From Antedon mediterranea (Eukaryota > Echinodermata > Crinoidea > Comatulida > Antedonidae): a stretch of DNA of 64,000 bases. Shown here one piece after another: positions 11,874-24,180 of the stretch (the stretch's first letter is position 1; the number at the start of each line of letters is the position of its first letter). Under the pieces are notes generated by a model, which saw nothing but the letters and a program-made list of their open reading frames with translations, searched no databases and was not told the origin of the DNA. Made by a program: the position numbers and the translations under genes. The stretch lies in assembly GCF_964355755.1 (NCBI RefSeq), contig NC_092679.1, positions 6,200,001 through 6,264,000 on the forward strand, in the 5' to 3' direction.

Positions 11874-12059
11874 TTAAAGCGTGGTTCCCACTAGCGACGC
11901 AACGCAAGGACGTAACGCAACGCAAATGAATTGACCAATCACAAGCGGTGGCTTATTCGCTTGTGATTGCTAACTGTCTATAACTTCGCTTGTCATTGGT
12001 TAAAACGCTTGCGTTGCGTTTACGTCCTTGCGTTACGTTCTAGTGGGAACCAAGCTTAA
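11874..12059. mobile_element. Family A MITE, intact copy with TTAA on both sides
   Basis: TTAA|AGCGTGGTTCCCACTAG on the left and CTAGTGGGAACCAAGC|TTAA on the right. This is the cleanest copy and shows TTAA as the probable target duplication. Interior halves carry inverted CAATCACAAGCG / CGCTTGTGATTG pairs, so the whole element is close to a palindrome. Confidence 0.88.
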
Positions 12060-12102
12060 GCAATACATACGCAACACATTTAATTACTCGGTACCTTTCA
12101 CT

Positions 12103-12243
12103 TTATTTTACTATCGTCGTGCACAACCTCCTGCCCGGAACTCCCCTACTGTACAAATACCTCGTCTATTTAAACCAACTCACAGGTAGAAAATATGCAA
12201 ATATGTCATTGTGTACAAAAAGAGTAAACGACGTCACAACATA
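12103..12243 (-). repeat. LTR-like direct repeat, copy 1
   Basis: About 140 bp shared in the same orientation with 13628-13771. Read on the minus strand it begins TGTTGTGACGTCG, has a TATA-like TTTAAATAG in the middle and AATAAAG near its end, the order expected of a compact LTR (promoter, then polyadenylation signal). It lacks a clear CA end and I found no target duplication, so the LTR reading is inference. Confidence 0.6.
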
Positions 12244-12297
12244 CGCCCACCCTACACAAATTGACGCCTGACAACTTCGGTCAAATGTCTAGCATTA

Positions 12298-12510
12298 TAT
12301 AATTCTAATATACTTTGTTTTTAACATTTTATTATTTTTTTTATACATCTCAACATATGCATTATCTAATTCTAATATACTTTGTTTTAACATTTTATTT
12401 TTTTTATACATCTCAACATACGCATTATCCAATTCTAATATACTTTGTTTTAATATTCATCTTTTTTTTTACATCCCAATATACGCATTATCTAATTCCA
12501 ATTATAAAAA
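12298..12510. repeat. Tandem repeat, ~58-bp unit, about 3 copies
   Basis: Units begin TCTAATATACTTTGTTTT and continue through a T-run to CATCTCAACATACGCATTATC. It lies between the two LTR-like repeats. Confidence 0.85.
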
Positions 12511-12644
12511 TAAGATAAATAAATAGAAATATTATTACATAAGATATACAACCACACAACTACTGCCGTTTCCAATCTAACGTTGGTTAATTCCGTAAAT
12601 GTCCAAACCAGCACATGAAAATATCCGCCTCAAACAAGTTCTGA

Positions 12645-12835
12645 ATTCAACACCCCACAGTTCTGAATCCCAGCAACAACAGTTCTGAATCCCAGCAACA
12701 ACAGTTCTGAATCCCAGCTACAACAGTTCTGAATCCCAGCAACAACAGTTCTGAATCCCAGCAACAACAGTTCTGAATCCCAGCTACAACAGTTCTGAAT
12801 CCCAGCAACAACAGTTCTGAATACCAGCAAAAACA
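12645..12835. repeat. Tandem repeat, ~23-bp unit (CAGTTCTGAATCCCAGCAAC)
   Basis: Eight or so copies of ACAGTTCTGAATCCCAGCAAC with an alternating CAGCTAC variant. The minus-strand open frame here (WDSELLLLGFRTVVAG...) is only the repeat. Confidence 0.92.
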
Positions 12836-12933
12836 GTACTGGGATTACCTTTTGGGTAGGGTGATGGTGGATGGATGGTGGATGAATTGAATTCCCGCCT
12901 GTGGACTTTAGAAAGAGCCGTTAAAATATAAAA

Positions 12934-13630
12934 ATGTCAGTTGTGAAACGGACATCACAAAATGGTGAAGGTGATCCTACGAGAAAAAGACGCAAAACTG
13001 GAGAGGACGAAAACAGTGATCCAGACCTAGACTCGGATGCAGAGGAAGAGGGTAATTCGGTTGGATTTATTGAGAAAATAGTATACTGAAGAAACTTTGA
13101 TGTGTCATGGTCATTTAGACTTTTCCTTTGGGCCAAATGTCAACTTTGTTGTTGGTAGAAATGGAAGTGGCAAGAGTGCCGTTCTGACTGCTTTGGTAGT
13201 AGGTTTAAGAGGAAATGCTAATATCACTGGAAGAGGATCATCTATGAACAACTTTAAAAAAAAAAAAAATCAAAAAAGTTATGCAGAAATTACAATCAAA
13301 ATTATCAATCGGGGAACGGATGCATTCAAGCATGACTTGTACGGCAACTCAGTGACCGTCATTCGTCGAATTAATCAAGATGGTCAGTCGTTTTATAAAC
13401 TAAAAAGTGAGAAAGGTGCAGTTGTATCAACAAAGAAGGAAAAGCTCACCCACCTCCTTGACCAATTCAACATACAAGTGGACAATCCAGTCTCTAATCT
13501 AATCAGGACACGAGCCGTAACTTTCTTCAATCAAAGTTACCAACTGACGCTATAAGTTTTTTTCTGAAGGCAACACAACTTCAGCAAATGACGAATGATT
13601 ACAACACAATTCAGGAGCAAAAGGATATCA
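12934..13630 (+). pseudogene. SMC6: Broken, intron-less 5' fragment of an SMC6-like gene
   Basis: The translation matches the amino-terminal part of SMC6, the Smc5/6 complex ATPase used in DNA repair. There is a charged leader from ATG 12934 (MSVVKRTSQNGEGDPTRKRR), then the head-domain strand [11 protein letters not shown], and Walker [15 protein letters not shown] (about 13158-13199). Further on are [32 protein letters not shown] and, after a frame change, KATQLQQM. The copy has an in-frame TGA after KIVY (about 13086), a one-base frameshift just before MCH and another after DNPVS. No introns are visible and the copy ends abruptly at 13628 where the second LTR-like repeat starts. Spliced structure plus flanking direct repeats suggest capture by a retroelement. 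A functional SMC6 must be elsewhere. Confidence 0.88.
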
Positions 13631-13771
13631 CTTTATTTAACCATCGTCGTACACACAACCTCCTGTCCGGAACTCCCCTACTGTCAAATACCTCGTCTAT
13701 TTAAACCAACTCACAGGTGGAAAATATGCAAATATATCATTGCGTACAAAAAGAGTAAACGACGTCACAAC
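13628..13771 (-). repeat. LTR-like direct repeat, copy 2
   Basis: Second copy of the 12103-12243 sequence, sharing CCTCGTCTATTTAAACCAAC and AAAGAGTAAACGACGTCACA. Sequence identity stops at the same base on both sides. It directly abuts the SMC6 fragment. Confidence 0.6.
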
Positions 13772-15290
13772 AATATTCACAATCTTTTGTTTGCTGGACT
13801 ACGACGTAATTAATATTTAAAGTCAGAGATTCACGCTTTAAAAGGTTTTGCGGTTAACGAGAGACGGTTAAGATGGTCTTAAAATCTCTGGCTTATATGA
13901 AATGCATTTCTAACTAATTATTCATAATTTTATGCTGTATCGGAAGAAATGTCAGTGTATGTGCGCCAATCATAATATAGCTAATTTGATCAGAATTTGT
14001 GGAATATAATATATTTAGTCCAAAGCCATAATGACAGCGTAATTGAGGTATAAATACGCCATAATTAAATGGACAATGGCCATTATAAAGAACATTTATT
14101 ACGACTTCCTCACGGAAATCAGTTGATGATAAACGTGTATTTTTACGCAATACTAATTTTATACAGATATTCAGAAATATGTAATACTTATTAAATTATA
14201 ATGATATGTAGGCCGAGGCCTACAGGAACTGTTGTGTTCAGCATTTTGTTAGAATTTTCAATGAAACTGTAAAACATAATTCAAATTCAACGACATACAA
14301 CAAAACACAATGCGTGGGTGACTGTAATATTCACCTTACATATAAGTAATAGCCTAGCCTGGGGCAGTAGTAGTCTGACGATTTCATCGCGATATGCTTT
14401 CAAATTGTATGGCTGGGTAATTAAAACACATTGCTTCTCCCTCTGGCTAAGTTCTAGCATTGAAAATGCCATTCTTAATATTACATAATAGCTTAATATC
14501 TGTCTCAGAACAAACACTCAGAACGATATGTTATTAACATCATCAATATGAAATAATATCGGAGACAATCAGATGAAATACCATGAACAAACTTAGGAGT
14601 GCAACTTATATAAAGCTGATTAAGACCTCCAGTGAAATGAATTACAATATTATGAGAAATTTCCCTGAGCTGACCTTTAAGAAAACAAAACATTTTTTTT
14701 TTAATTGTGACAATGGTCGACCATACCAGCAGTATAAAACTGAAATTACAGTACAATTATGAAAAATTATACTTTTTTGCCCGGAGCTGACCTTTAAGGA
14801 AAAAAAGTTGTGATCGCCTACGCGTCTGCAATACTTACTGATAAATATGTTAAAGTTGGAGTTATTAACATTACCTTACATTTTACAAGAGAGGTTTACA
14901 ATAATATAAATCATTTACTGACAATATGAAACATTGATTCAGGCTGCACGTTACCCGGCAAGTTGTCGGAAACCAATTAATCTAGAAAACAATGAATTCA
15001 TGGAAAGAACATGAATACAATTCTAGATATATCTTCACATGTTTTCTAACAGGGGGTTTCTACTTATAAGCTGTGCTTCAGAGATTCCCCCTTTCTATTC
15101 TTTCATTTTTGTAATGAATATTTATGTATGTTTATGCTTTTTTGTTGTGAATAATGGAAATAAAGAAAAACATTAATGGCTCTATCGATTAGTATAAGCA
15201 CCAGTTATCCGGCCCTTTGCAACCTTTGAACACAAATACTTGAATAATTATGAAACATTCACGACAAAACTTTGAAAGTATGATACTCTA
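13772..15290. other. No gene recognised
   Basis: AT-rich sequence. Short frames near 13914-14756 (minus) have no family resemblance. TTTTGCCCGGAGCTGACCTTTAAGG near 14775 repeats CCCTGAGCTGACCTTTAAG near 14662, a local duplication of about 20 bp. Confidence 0.4.
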
Positions 15291-15292
15291 AT

Positions 15293-15435
15293 GCTTGGTT
15301 CCACTAGAGACGCAACACAAGGACGTAACGCAACGTAAGGGATTTGACCAATCACAAGCGATGGATTATCCGAACTGTCGCTTGTCATTGGTCAACACGC
15401 TTGCGTTGCCTTAACTAGTGGGAACCACGCTTTAA
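15293..15435. mobile_element. Family A MITE copy
   Basis: TGCTTGGTTCCACTAGAGACG to ACTAGTGGGAACCACGC, followed by TTTAA. The interior keeps GACCAATCACAAGCGATGG and its inverse. Confidence 0.82.
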
Positions 15436-15477
15436 CCAAAAATCGTGTTGAATTTGAAGTTTATACTTTACTTCTTA

Positions 15478-15690
15478 GAGTCCCTTCTCCTACAGCCAAC
15501 CTCTTCAGGGGACACTCCTATTAAGGATGAGAGGTGAGGGGGGGGGGGGGGGAATAAGTTCCGTGAAAAGAGTTAGGGGAAATGTATGTTAGCTCTATTC
15601 ACTATAGACACCCTTTTAATAAAAGGAAACGATTTGTTGGGTCTCGAACGTGTCCCTTAATAGGGGTCTTGAACCAGCTTTTTTACAAAA
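15478..15690. mobile_element. Decayed foldback element related to 48196-48310
   Basis: CTACAGCCAACCTCTTCAGG, GGGGACACTCCTATTAAGG and the opposed GTGTCCCTTAATAGGGG are imperfect inverted words. The same words recur near 48196-48310. A poly-G run sits at 15537-15552. I infer a pogo/Tigger-like short element. Confidence 0.45.
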
Positions 15691-16666
15691 AAGTTATTTA
15701 CACGACCAGGTAGGGTTGGTTGATGATTAAACCAAGAACTTTATGGGTGACTGAACATCCAAATTCCTTGTTTGAACACACACAATCAAAATTTCGAAGA
15801 GCCACGTCTTAAAAGGAGCCTTTGACGTTCCTGCTTGAGCGAGTGGTTTAACGAATTTAATCAAGATCACTAGCAGGATATTGTTAGACTTTTTATTGAT
15901 AAGCGCGATGTGCTGGCAAATGCACAAATGTATCTCTAAGGATTACAAGAAGATTATTCTATTTTACACAATGCTGCAAGAAAAATAAGAAATGGAGGTG
16001 ATTCACGCTTGTGAGTGAATAACAGGTGGGTAAAATTACGAAAGATGGTTTATACTAACCTCAATCGATTTATTTCTAAATTATATCTGGACTGGTCTAT
16101 ATTGAGAAATACCAAACCATGAAATTGCATTGCAAGTAAGTTACCATGCCATATCTCTTCTGAAAAACTCCCAAAAATACGGTAGGCTAGCTAGTGCAGT
16201 AAATTAGATTAATTTTAAATGAAACTACAACAAACTATCAGATATTTTAATAGTAATAATAATATTTATTCGGCAAGTTAACAAAAGTAGGCCTACATAA
16301 TTTACCAGGAGCAAGGGATAAAACAAGATCTTATATCTGATGCCAGCTGCTGTTCTTTTAAAAGCGACGTCAAATAGATGTATATCGAACTTCCCAATAC
16401 AAAGTTCTTGGTGAATAGGCCTAAATATTTAAAACTGTTCAAACTTTAGTATTACTGACGTTATATTTACATCGTATCATGGTCATCAGCATTGTGATAG
16501 CTTACATTATTACGCCAAATTAATTGTGAACTGGAGTGCAATTGTGGCGGACTGCTTCGTACCCGTCCTGTATTCGAAAATTCCTTAATCTTTTTCCTGA
16601 AGTATGGAACGCCAATATACACCCAAACGTGTTGTAGTGCAGACAACAACCATAGATCATCCTTAT

Positions 16667-19600
16667 TCATGGCAGATTAAACGCACTCGTAAAGAACAAG
16701 CCATGATTACGTCCCATCTTAATGATGGTTGCTGGTTGGGGTGATTGGTATGTCTTTTCGTATGTACCAGGCCCTGGTACTTTCTATAAATTCAACAAAA
16801 ATAACAATTTATGACAGTGGTATTACAGGGAGTACAGCTCCCTAGTATTATATAACAATAGCATGTCAAATATAATCGTCCACCCCTTCCTTACTTCCCT
16901 CATTTAATTGAATGGTTTGTCCCGGTTATTTTTTTCCCATTACGTTAAGGCAGAATCTATAGAGGGCCTGAATCCACACATGTATATTCATGATCTCATT
17001 GTCTGAATGTAGGCGTATATTCTGCAAATTAAGCACATACTTATTTGTTGAAGTGATGTATACATACCGTATGTGAAGTCTTGAATCGAGGGGTTTGCGA
17101 TTTGAAACTCGACGAGATAGTGGGTGCTGTTGACGGCGATGTATACTCATAATGACACGGTGCTGGGTTTTTCGTCTGAAGAAAAAATATAAATTTAATT
17201 TCCAAGTATTATTATTGTAACGACGGTAAATGGGGTCACCTTTCATTTAAAAGTTTAAAATAATTATTACATTTTAAGACAGTAAACTGAACAAAACCGG
17301 AGCCAATCAATCTAACCCAACTAACTATCCATACCTATTTACACTGTAGCCTATTTCACATTATTTTAATATCGAATGACCTATGCCCTTTCGTCTTGAT
17401 ATTTTATCACACAACGTTGGCTTGTTCGAGAGTAATTTAATTTTTTTTGTTATCAATATTTTCTGATTTTTTAATTAAAGATATATTGTCCCCCGGAATT
17501 GTTTTGTTTTGAATATGCCATTTTAATGTTACGAGGCCTAATAGTTATTCACTTTGATCAAAAATTGGATCGGAAAAAATATTGTAACCTAAAAAAAACT
17601 GTGATTCAAAGCAAAATTAGTCAAATTGGCTGCCAGCCAATGGGTTTTTGGTTGAATTTAATACAATGGCACTGTACATTCAGACATACATTGTTTAAAA
17701 TATAAATCCATTTTTACATTTATGTATTAGATTTTTAAGTTTGTGAAACGAGGCAATTATTCTCAGGAGGAGGTCGTAACGCAAGATCGCAAGTAATTTG
17801 ACCAATCACGACGCGATGGAACATCCGAACTGTCGCTTGTGATTGGTCAACTCACTTTCGTTGCCTCCAAGTGAAAACGTTGTTCAATCTCAACTTACCC
17901 CTTTAAAATATATCGTAGGAAATCGTTGACTGTTTGATTTAAATATTGCGTGTCTGTAATAAAAAGAATAAGTATTTGTTTTCAAATTTCACCTCGCACA
18001 TCAATCGCAAAATACACGCGAGCATCCGGTCAACGAATATTTAAAAAAGGTTTGTGAACTCTCGTATAGCATTTATAGTATTTAGTGACATAGAGTGGAT
18101 TATCATATCTTATTTAGCGAACGTCACTACAACTTAATGAATAATCTATTCAATCACTAGGCTGGATTTTCTTTTTGGCTTAAAGTGATGTGCATATATC
18201 GTTAAATAGCAAGCAATGGAAATTGAATATTATGTAAATGCAAATAGGAATAGCCTGCGTACAACTGTGGACGAGACATACCACAACTTTCTTCTCCCCT
18301 AATGGTCCATTGTGTCGAGTGCTGTCACCAAACGGTGCCCGTTCGTCTGTCCACAACGACAGTGGATGAATGGACTATAAGCAGGCCTACACCGGGGTAG
18401 CCCTAACCCCACTCTTCCGAAAGATGCACTGGGTTCTTTAAAGTACGAGCCAGGTGTGGACCTCTAGTTTAAAGTCGTTATCCGAGAAGACTTGTTCTAT
18501 CACCAGAAAAATGGTCGAGGAGTGACTTAAACCTGTGCTGATTTTATAAGCACGGTTTGCGGCGGCCGCACCTGCCTTACCGCTCGGCCACATTGATCAT
18601 CGCGCGTTGTATAAGGCCTACATACACTTAGCTACAGTAAATAATACGCGATCGAAATCAATAAAATGCCCTTGTAAAACTAATTATTGTGTTCACTCGC
18701 ATATTAGACAAAGTGAGGGGTAGCCTGCAGCAAACTTTATTAATTTCTCGAATCTATTAATATCTAGGTTAAGCCTTCTATGTTGCTTGACTTCAGACCA
18801 CAATAAGCTCAATTAAACCAGAATAGTCTAACGAATGAAATTATTAGTCTTCACAATCGATCCTTGTGATTTACTAGAAAACAAGTAAATATAGGCCTAC
18901 CAACAGAGGCATAAGACGTCTCGACGCCAACATCATTTTGCCAATTGCCTGAAGTTGGCACCGCGTAACGTAAGGACTTAAGCGCACCACAGGTAATTTG
19001 ACCAACCAAGAGCGAAATGTCGGATGATCCATCGCGTGGTGATTGGTCCAATTAAATGCGTTGAGTTTACGGAATCGTTTGCGTATGCCTACTAGCCAAT
19101 TTGGACTGTGATAGCATCACTTCTCTGATTTAGCGTAGTAGTCGACGAAAAGGTTAATTTAGCGTCACTTGTTGTAGACATGACCTTTCTTTTGTTTTTT
19201 CTTTACTTTCATCTCCACTCACAGAGTCGATTGGGTATATACTGTGCATTTCAAACAATGTTAATTTTTAGATTAAAACATTTTTATTACGCACATGAGA
19301 ATAACTCAACACATTAACACAAGAATAACGTATATTTTACCTACACATAAATTATAATTATGTCCGCATATTGTTACTGAGGACAGCACAATCAGTAAGA
19401 ACATTACGGTTGTAATGTAATCCGGGGCATGATGTGACATTGTTTAAAACGGTTCTTTCTCACTAGGACGCAACGCAGGCGAGTTGATCAATGCCGAGCG
19501 ACAATTCGGATAATCCATGATGGCTTGTGATTGGTCACATTACTTGCGTCGCGCTTACGTTCTTGCGTTGCGTTCTAGTGGGAACCAATAAAGATCATCA

Positions 19601-22600
19601 TCATGACCCGTTTTTATTCGCACTATGTCTACTTACTTAGTGGGTGATTTATGTGTTGAGAGCGTAAGGTATTTTTCCATTGGATATTCAGTTGGACAAA
19701 CGTTGATATCCTGACAAAAGAACATTTGAAAATCTTATTTTTAATCATCTTTATTTGCTAAATAAATAAATAATAAATAAATAATAAATAACAATGTCTC
19801 ATTATCAAACTATGGGTAAGGTGTTGGTTGAAAACACTTTAGGCGTGTTGGTTGCCCTTGCTTTTTGTCCGAACTCTGTTTCAATTTTAAGATGAATATT
19901 TTTCCTTTACCAGTTTTTACCATCAAATTTGTCATAATTTCTGTGTAAACCACGACAAAACGGAAATTACAACTAGCAATGATAATTACAGAACGAATGT
20001 ATTGACACTCGGCAACATTGTGTGTGAAAGGTGCCTTAAGTTAAATATCTAATATTGAATGATTACCTTATCCTTAAAACCTGGGAGCGCTGTTCGTTCA
20101 GTATTGTTAAATGTGTAAGTCATATGCTTCTTGTCAAGTTCGTATGCTAGATCATGTTGCTCATACGCCCCTGGAAGCAAGATGGCACCTCGCTTCTGTT
20201 TTACCGGTCGTTTTCTTCCTTCAGTCTTGAAAGTACACGAGGCATCTTTTGTTTCAAGATCCATCAAGAAATCCCTCGACTCGTATGCACCTGGTACTGG
20301 GGTCTCCTGAACATTACAGTAAAAACTAGATTGATATTGTTTTATCATTATTTATACGCGCGCGTTAAATTATGTCTGTGATGTTACTTGATCTCATCCA
20401 TTCAGTTTTTTTTCTTCAAATTAACCTAATTAAGCTAACCTAGTTTTAATTTTTTTTAAACAGCTAGTTAAAAATAAAAGTTTACAATTATAAATGTGTG
20501 TGATCCGCTGGGCATTAATTGCGTGCTAGCTTATTAAAAAACCTTTCACGTCGATTGTTAATTGGTTAGCCTACTTTGCCGAAAGGTCGTACTGGAAAAG
20601 ATTACGTTGTCATTATTATTATCATTATTGATGTTGTTAATTGTTTTGGGAAAAGTACGTAGATTGATCCTCCCATTTTTAAACAAACAAGAATCGCTTT
20701 TGAAAAATTAATGATTCCATATAGGTTTTAGATAAGGTTTTCAAACTTTATAGACCCGGATGTGAAGCAAATGTTGCGTAGGTAGGTAAGAAGACACACG
20801 TCCTGATTGGCCAGAATTACTTGAGGAGCGCTTACGTCATTACGTTGCGTCCAAGCAAGGCTATCAAACCTTTGTCCAAGAGGAGGAAAGAAGCTTTACA
20901 AGGAGAGAGCGCGCAAGAGTTTAATCCATGTGTTTGGCCATGCCCTATACGCGCGGGAATGGATTAATTAAACATCTCAATGGATCATGAAAACGTAGCA
21001 AATATAGCTTAACTTAGCTTAGTGGAGATTTACTGTAATAAATAAATGCATCAATTGTTGATGATGTTGTTGAACCAGTATTTACATTGCATGTTCCCGG
21101 GAGATTCGTGACGTCACTATGTACTTTGATTTCAGTACCGTTAATGTATTGGATTTTATCGCAGCAGACGATACGGCTGCTCGTCTATGATTGTACATAC
21201 CGCCTGTATATATTTACATACGATTTACTTATGGTTAAAACTATATTCGTAATAGAAATTTTGGAATTAGACATTTTGCTAGATTTGACTGGGGAAGCAA
21301 AACCTACGCGTGGGAGAACCCGCCATCCACCTTTTGAGCTACCTGTTCGGGCTTACGTACTTACCCTGGTTTATAAGTTGGTGCTCCAAATCTGCCACCA
21401 AACGATGGTTGGTCCATGAAGCCAACTTACTCGAGTACTAAGCCTTTTTAGAGGGTTATGTTGGTAAAGGGGAACCGAAATTTGGTAGACATCCAGACAC
21501 TATTGGAACCACGCCCGATAAGATAAAATGATGACGTCGGTAAAATAATTTATTCAATTACTTTTTTCACCGTCATTCTGGTATTCATTGTTTTGTGTTC
21601 TTACCCTGATAGTCGATCGCCACCAATCTTCACGACCCGATACTTGACCCTCATAATTCTCCTTTAAACTCTTTCTATCCTGAAAGTATAATATTTATAT
21701 TGCATAATTTGCTACATATTTAAAAACTATCCATGTTAGCTTCCACAGTCCCTATCCATGTTAGCTTCCACAGTCCCACCCAATTTCACTTGTGTTCGTT
21801 CCTCAGTTTCCTGGACCTTCTACATTCGTCGAGAATACTTTTCAGAACACCCACGTGTTACGTGTACTGCAAACTTTATATCAACGTAGTAATGGAAAGG
21901 ACAAGCGTGATTATAATTATGTAGACGAAATTGTCAGTCAGTCAGTTTGAAAGGCATTCGATCACAAAGCTTTTGAGAACTGATCAAAAAGGGTAAAATA
22001 ATATGAAGGGTTTAAACATTTGAAGAGTATAGAATGTTGTTTGTTGTGATGGAACCCATGTTCAAGAAATTCTCGTTTGTACTTGAACTTTCCAAGAACG
22101 AGACAAACAGCTATCTGGTGCGATTAGTTTTGCTTAAGGATTGTCATTAAGCTCTTTAAATGCTGTAATCTTTGTTAATAGAAATTGTTGATCATTTATT
22201 ACGCTTAAAAATGTATTTAAAGCAAACTTGAACATTCTCGAAGAAGTTCTTCAATATTTTACAATACGATTAACAATTTTAGTGGTGTCTTCACGAATCC
22301 GGGGAGGAAAAGAAGTCGGGACTGGAATTTAATGTGTGAATCCTAAAATTGGCCCGGATATGGGAATACATGAAGGGTGTTAGTCATGGAATGCAAAGTA
22401 ATTTTGGAGTTTAACGGAAGTCTAGGAACGGGTACAAATCCAGCGGATTGGCACGTATGCATATCGGCAGACACGGAAATTGCGTTTTTTTCTTCACTTA
22501 ATTTTTGAACAAATACGCCTATATCGGTAACTTAAACAGTGGCAGTGACTATACGGATAGCAGCCCTGTAAAAATGGTATATTATTGGGCATATTTAGGC

Positions 22601-22852
22601 CTAGTGCCGTGTATTCAATTCGTGCATCGCGTAATACGATTGAAATAAAATGTTACGTATTTTGAAAAACTTTACCCTTTTAGGTGTAGGTCGATCATAG
22701 ACGGATACATACTCCTTCCTCATATTCGGTGTTTTAGGTGTAGCTATAGTAGTATTTCTTGATTTTCTTCTCGATGATTGTTTCGATGTTTTCCCCTTAC
22801 TGTCATCTAAAGTTGCGCTAACCTTCCCCGTCGACGTAGCCTCCGGTGCCAT
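16667..22852 (-). CDS. STPG4: STPG4-like sperm-tail PG-rich repeat protein (incomplete model)
   Basis: Exons read on the minus strand: 22676-22852 (ATG at 22852; basic, Ser/Thr-rich MAPEATSTGK leader), 21605-21679 (ends GREDWWRSTIR), 20067-20306 (begins ETPVPGAYE, then GRKRP and a second LLPGAYE), 17068-17175 (APCHYEY ... FKSQTPRFK) and 16667-16783 (KVPGPGTYE ... IKMGRNHGLFF, stop TGA). Exons 1-3 join in phase 0, as do the last two. The WWR-TPVPGAY order, the GRKRP word and the carboxy-terminal PGPGTY...KMG...LFF match human STPG4 as I know it. PG-rich (SHIPPO) repeats occur in axonemal proteins. At least one exon between 20067 and 17175 is unplaced; 19637-19710 (DINVCPTEYPMEKY) is a candidate with good splice sites, but its exit phase needs a further exon. 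A short open piece at about 21367-21415 (FGAPTYKPG) with a donor does not fit in phase. Confidence 0.78.
17499..17705. repeat. Dispersed repeat shared with 61660-61745
   Basis: TTTGAATATGCCATTTTAATG, TAGTTATTCACTTTGA and GGATCGGAAAAAA recur near 61662 with few changes. The open frame here is part of this repeat and not a gene. Confidence 0.6.
17765..17882. mobile_element. Family A MITE, degenerate copy
   Basis: The interior words GTAATTTGACCAATCACGACG and CGCTTGTGATTGGTCAACTC remain; the termini are lost or mutated. It lies in the region between STPG4 exons. Confidence 0.6.
18480..18602 (-). mobile_element. tRNA-derived SINE-like sequence
   Basis: On the minus strand it reads TGGCCGAGCGGTAAGGCAGG (a leucine/serine tRNA-type A box), then about 50 bp later GGTTTAAGTCACTCC (a weak B box). 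The two boxes are the usual pol III promoter of tRNA-derived SINEs. The rest of the element probably extends toward 18250. Confidence 0.45.
18955..19085. mobile_element. Family A MITE, degenerate copy
   Basis: CGTAACGTAAGGAC, GTAATTTGACCAAC and the inverse GTGATTGGTCC are recognisable; both ends are decayed. Confidence 0.55.
19450..19592. mobile_element. Family A MITE copy
   Basis: CGGTTCTTTCTCACTAGGACGC on the left and TTGCGTTCTAGTGGGAACCA on the right, with CTTGTGATTGGTCAC inside. Confidence 0.75.
20765..20865. mobile_element. Family A MITE fragment
   Basis: Only weak matches remain: GTCCTGATTGGCCAGAATTACTTG and GCGCTTACGTCATTACGTTGCG. Placed with the family because of its composition and word order. 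Confidence 0.35.
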
Positions 22853-23229
22853 TATAGGCCTATTACAGACTCACTATTTGTGTTATATATTATTTTATTA
22901 TTACAGATAGGCTGTATATATATACAATGGCGATAACAGCTTAGTTATATCTATCACTGCCTGCAAGGTATGACCCCCTCGTCATGGCAACTATATACAA
23001 TGTTCTTTATGTCATTCTAATCCCACAGCAGTTACAGGACATTGTTTTCTGAAGAGGCTATTATATTATAGTTTCCGTCTGGTCATTGAAGCGTGTTAAT
23101 ATTTAACAAACCTACGGATACACTCTTATATATATTTAATGTCTATGCAGCAGACGTCAATATTGAAACTAGGCATTGATTTTTAATCACTTCCTGAGTT
23201 TACCTGTTGAGCAGAAACACCTGTTTCAA

Positions 23230-23935
23230 TTCAAATTTTATTTACTTATAACAAAATATATCGAAATCAAATTAATTAATAATATCGAAGATAATAAAAA
23301 CCGGAGCCGGTGTGATGCACTGGAAATAAAACGTTGTTTACAAGTAAATACAATGTATTTGTATTTATTGTATTCATATTATTTTTGCCGGAAAAATATG
23401 AATACAAAAACAAAAGATTATCATAGAGACAACAGATCGTGTAGGAGCCAAATACATTGTATTTATTTACTCGCCACTCACCAAATATATCGAGATCAAT
23501 AAAATTAATTAAATTTAAAATTTATTTGTATTCATATTTTTGCCGTATTTAATACGGACAAATATAAATACAAAAGATTATCATAGAGACAACAGATCGT
23601 GTAGGAGGCAAATTAAATACATTTTATTTATTTACCCAAATATATCGAGAAGAATAAAATTAATAATATCGAAAATGATAACAATCTGAGGCGGCGCGAT
23701 ACACTGAAAAGAAAACGTTGTTTACAAGTAAATAAATACGGAAAAACACAAACACAAAAGATTACCATAGAGACACAAACAGATAGTGAAGGAAGAAGAT
23801 TCAACACATTGTATTAATTTACTCCACTCAACAAATATATCGAGATCAATAGAATTAATTAATACTGATATCGAAAATAATAAAAATCGTAGGCGGTGTA
23901 ATACACTGGAAAGAAAACTCAAAAGTTTGCTTTAT
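23230..23935. repeat. Diverged tandem repeat, ~190-200 bp unit, about 4 copies
   Basis: Recurring blocks: AATATATCGAGATCAATA, GATGCACTGGAAATAAAACG, GTTGTTTACAAGTAAATA, TATTTGTATTCATATT and CATAGAGACAACAGATCGTG. Copies start near 23255, 23485, 23640 and 23835. The short open frames are repeat artefacts. Confidence 0.75.
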
Positions 23936-24049
23936 CTAACCATAATAGTAATAATCAGTGGGGTTAGAGATCTTTTAACGTTGCAGCCCCAAGTGTATGG
24001 AAGAACAGTTTACCAGCAACAGTTAAATGCTCCACTAGTCTGAACAGTT

Positions 24050-24180
24050 TCAAGACCAACCTGAAGACGTCGCTATTAGCTGATGTACTCGCAAGTTGCT
24101 AATGCACAAAGCGTCGTGAGCGCCACATGGGTGGGGACACCGGCGCTATACAAGTTTTCATTTATTATTATTCTTAGTAT
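24050..24180 (+). mobile_element. Possible 3' end of a LINE-like element
   Basis: AGACCAACCTGAAGACGTCG ... GGGACACCGGCGCTATACAAG followed by TTTTCATTTATTATTATTC. The GGCGCTATACAA-TTTT-ATTATT ending resembles the tail of CR1/L2-type LINEs and is echoed at 32272-32300. No reverse transcriptase is left. Confidence 0.3.

Noticed and set aside
12630-12830. Leu/Val-rich minus-strand frame
   Set aside because: It is the CAGTTCTGAATCCCAGCAAC tandem repeat.
16926-17246. 106-codon minus frame
   Set aside because: It is the wrong frame over a real STPG4 exon (17068-17175), whose correct frame reads APCHYEY and FKSQTPRF.
21367-21419. MDQPSFGGRFGAPTYKPG as an STPG4 exon
   Set aside because: It ends in a PG-like word and a donor, but its phases do not match the neighbouring exons, which already join each other directly in phase 0.
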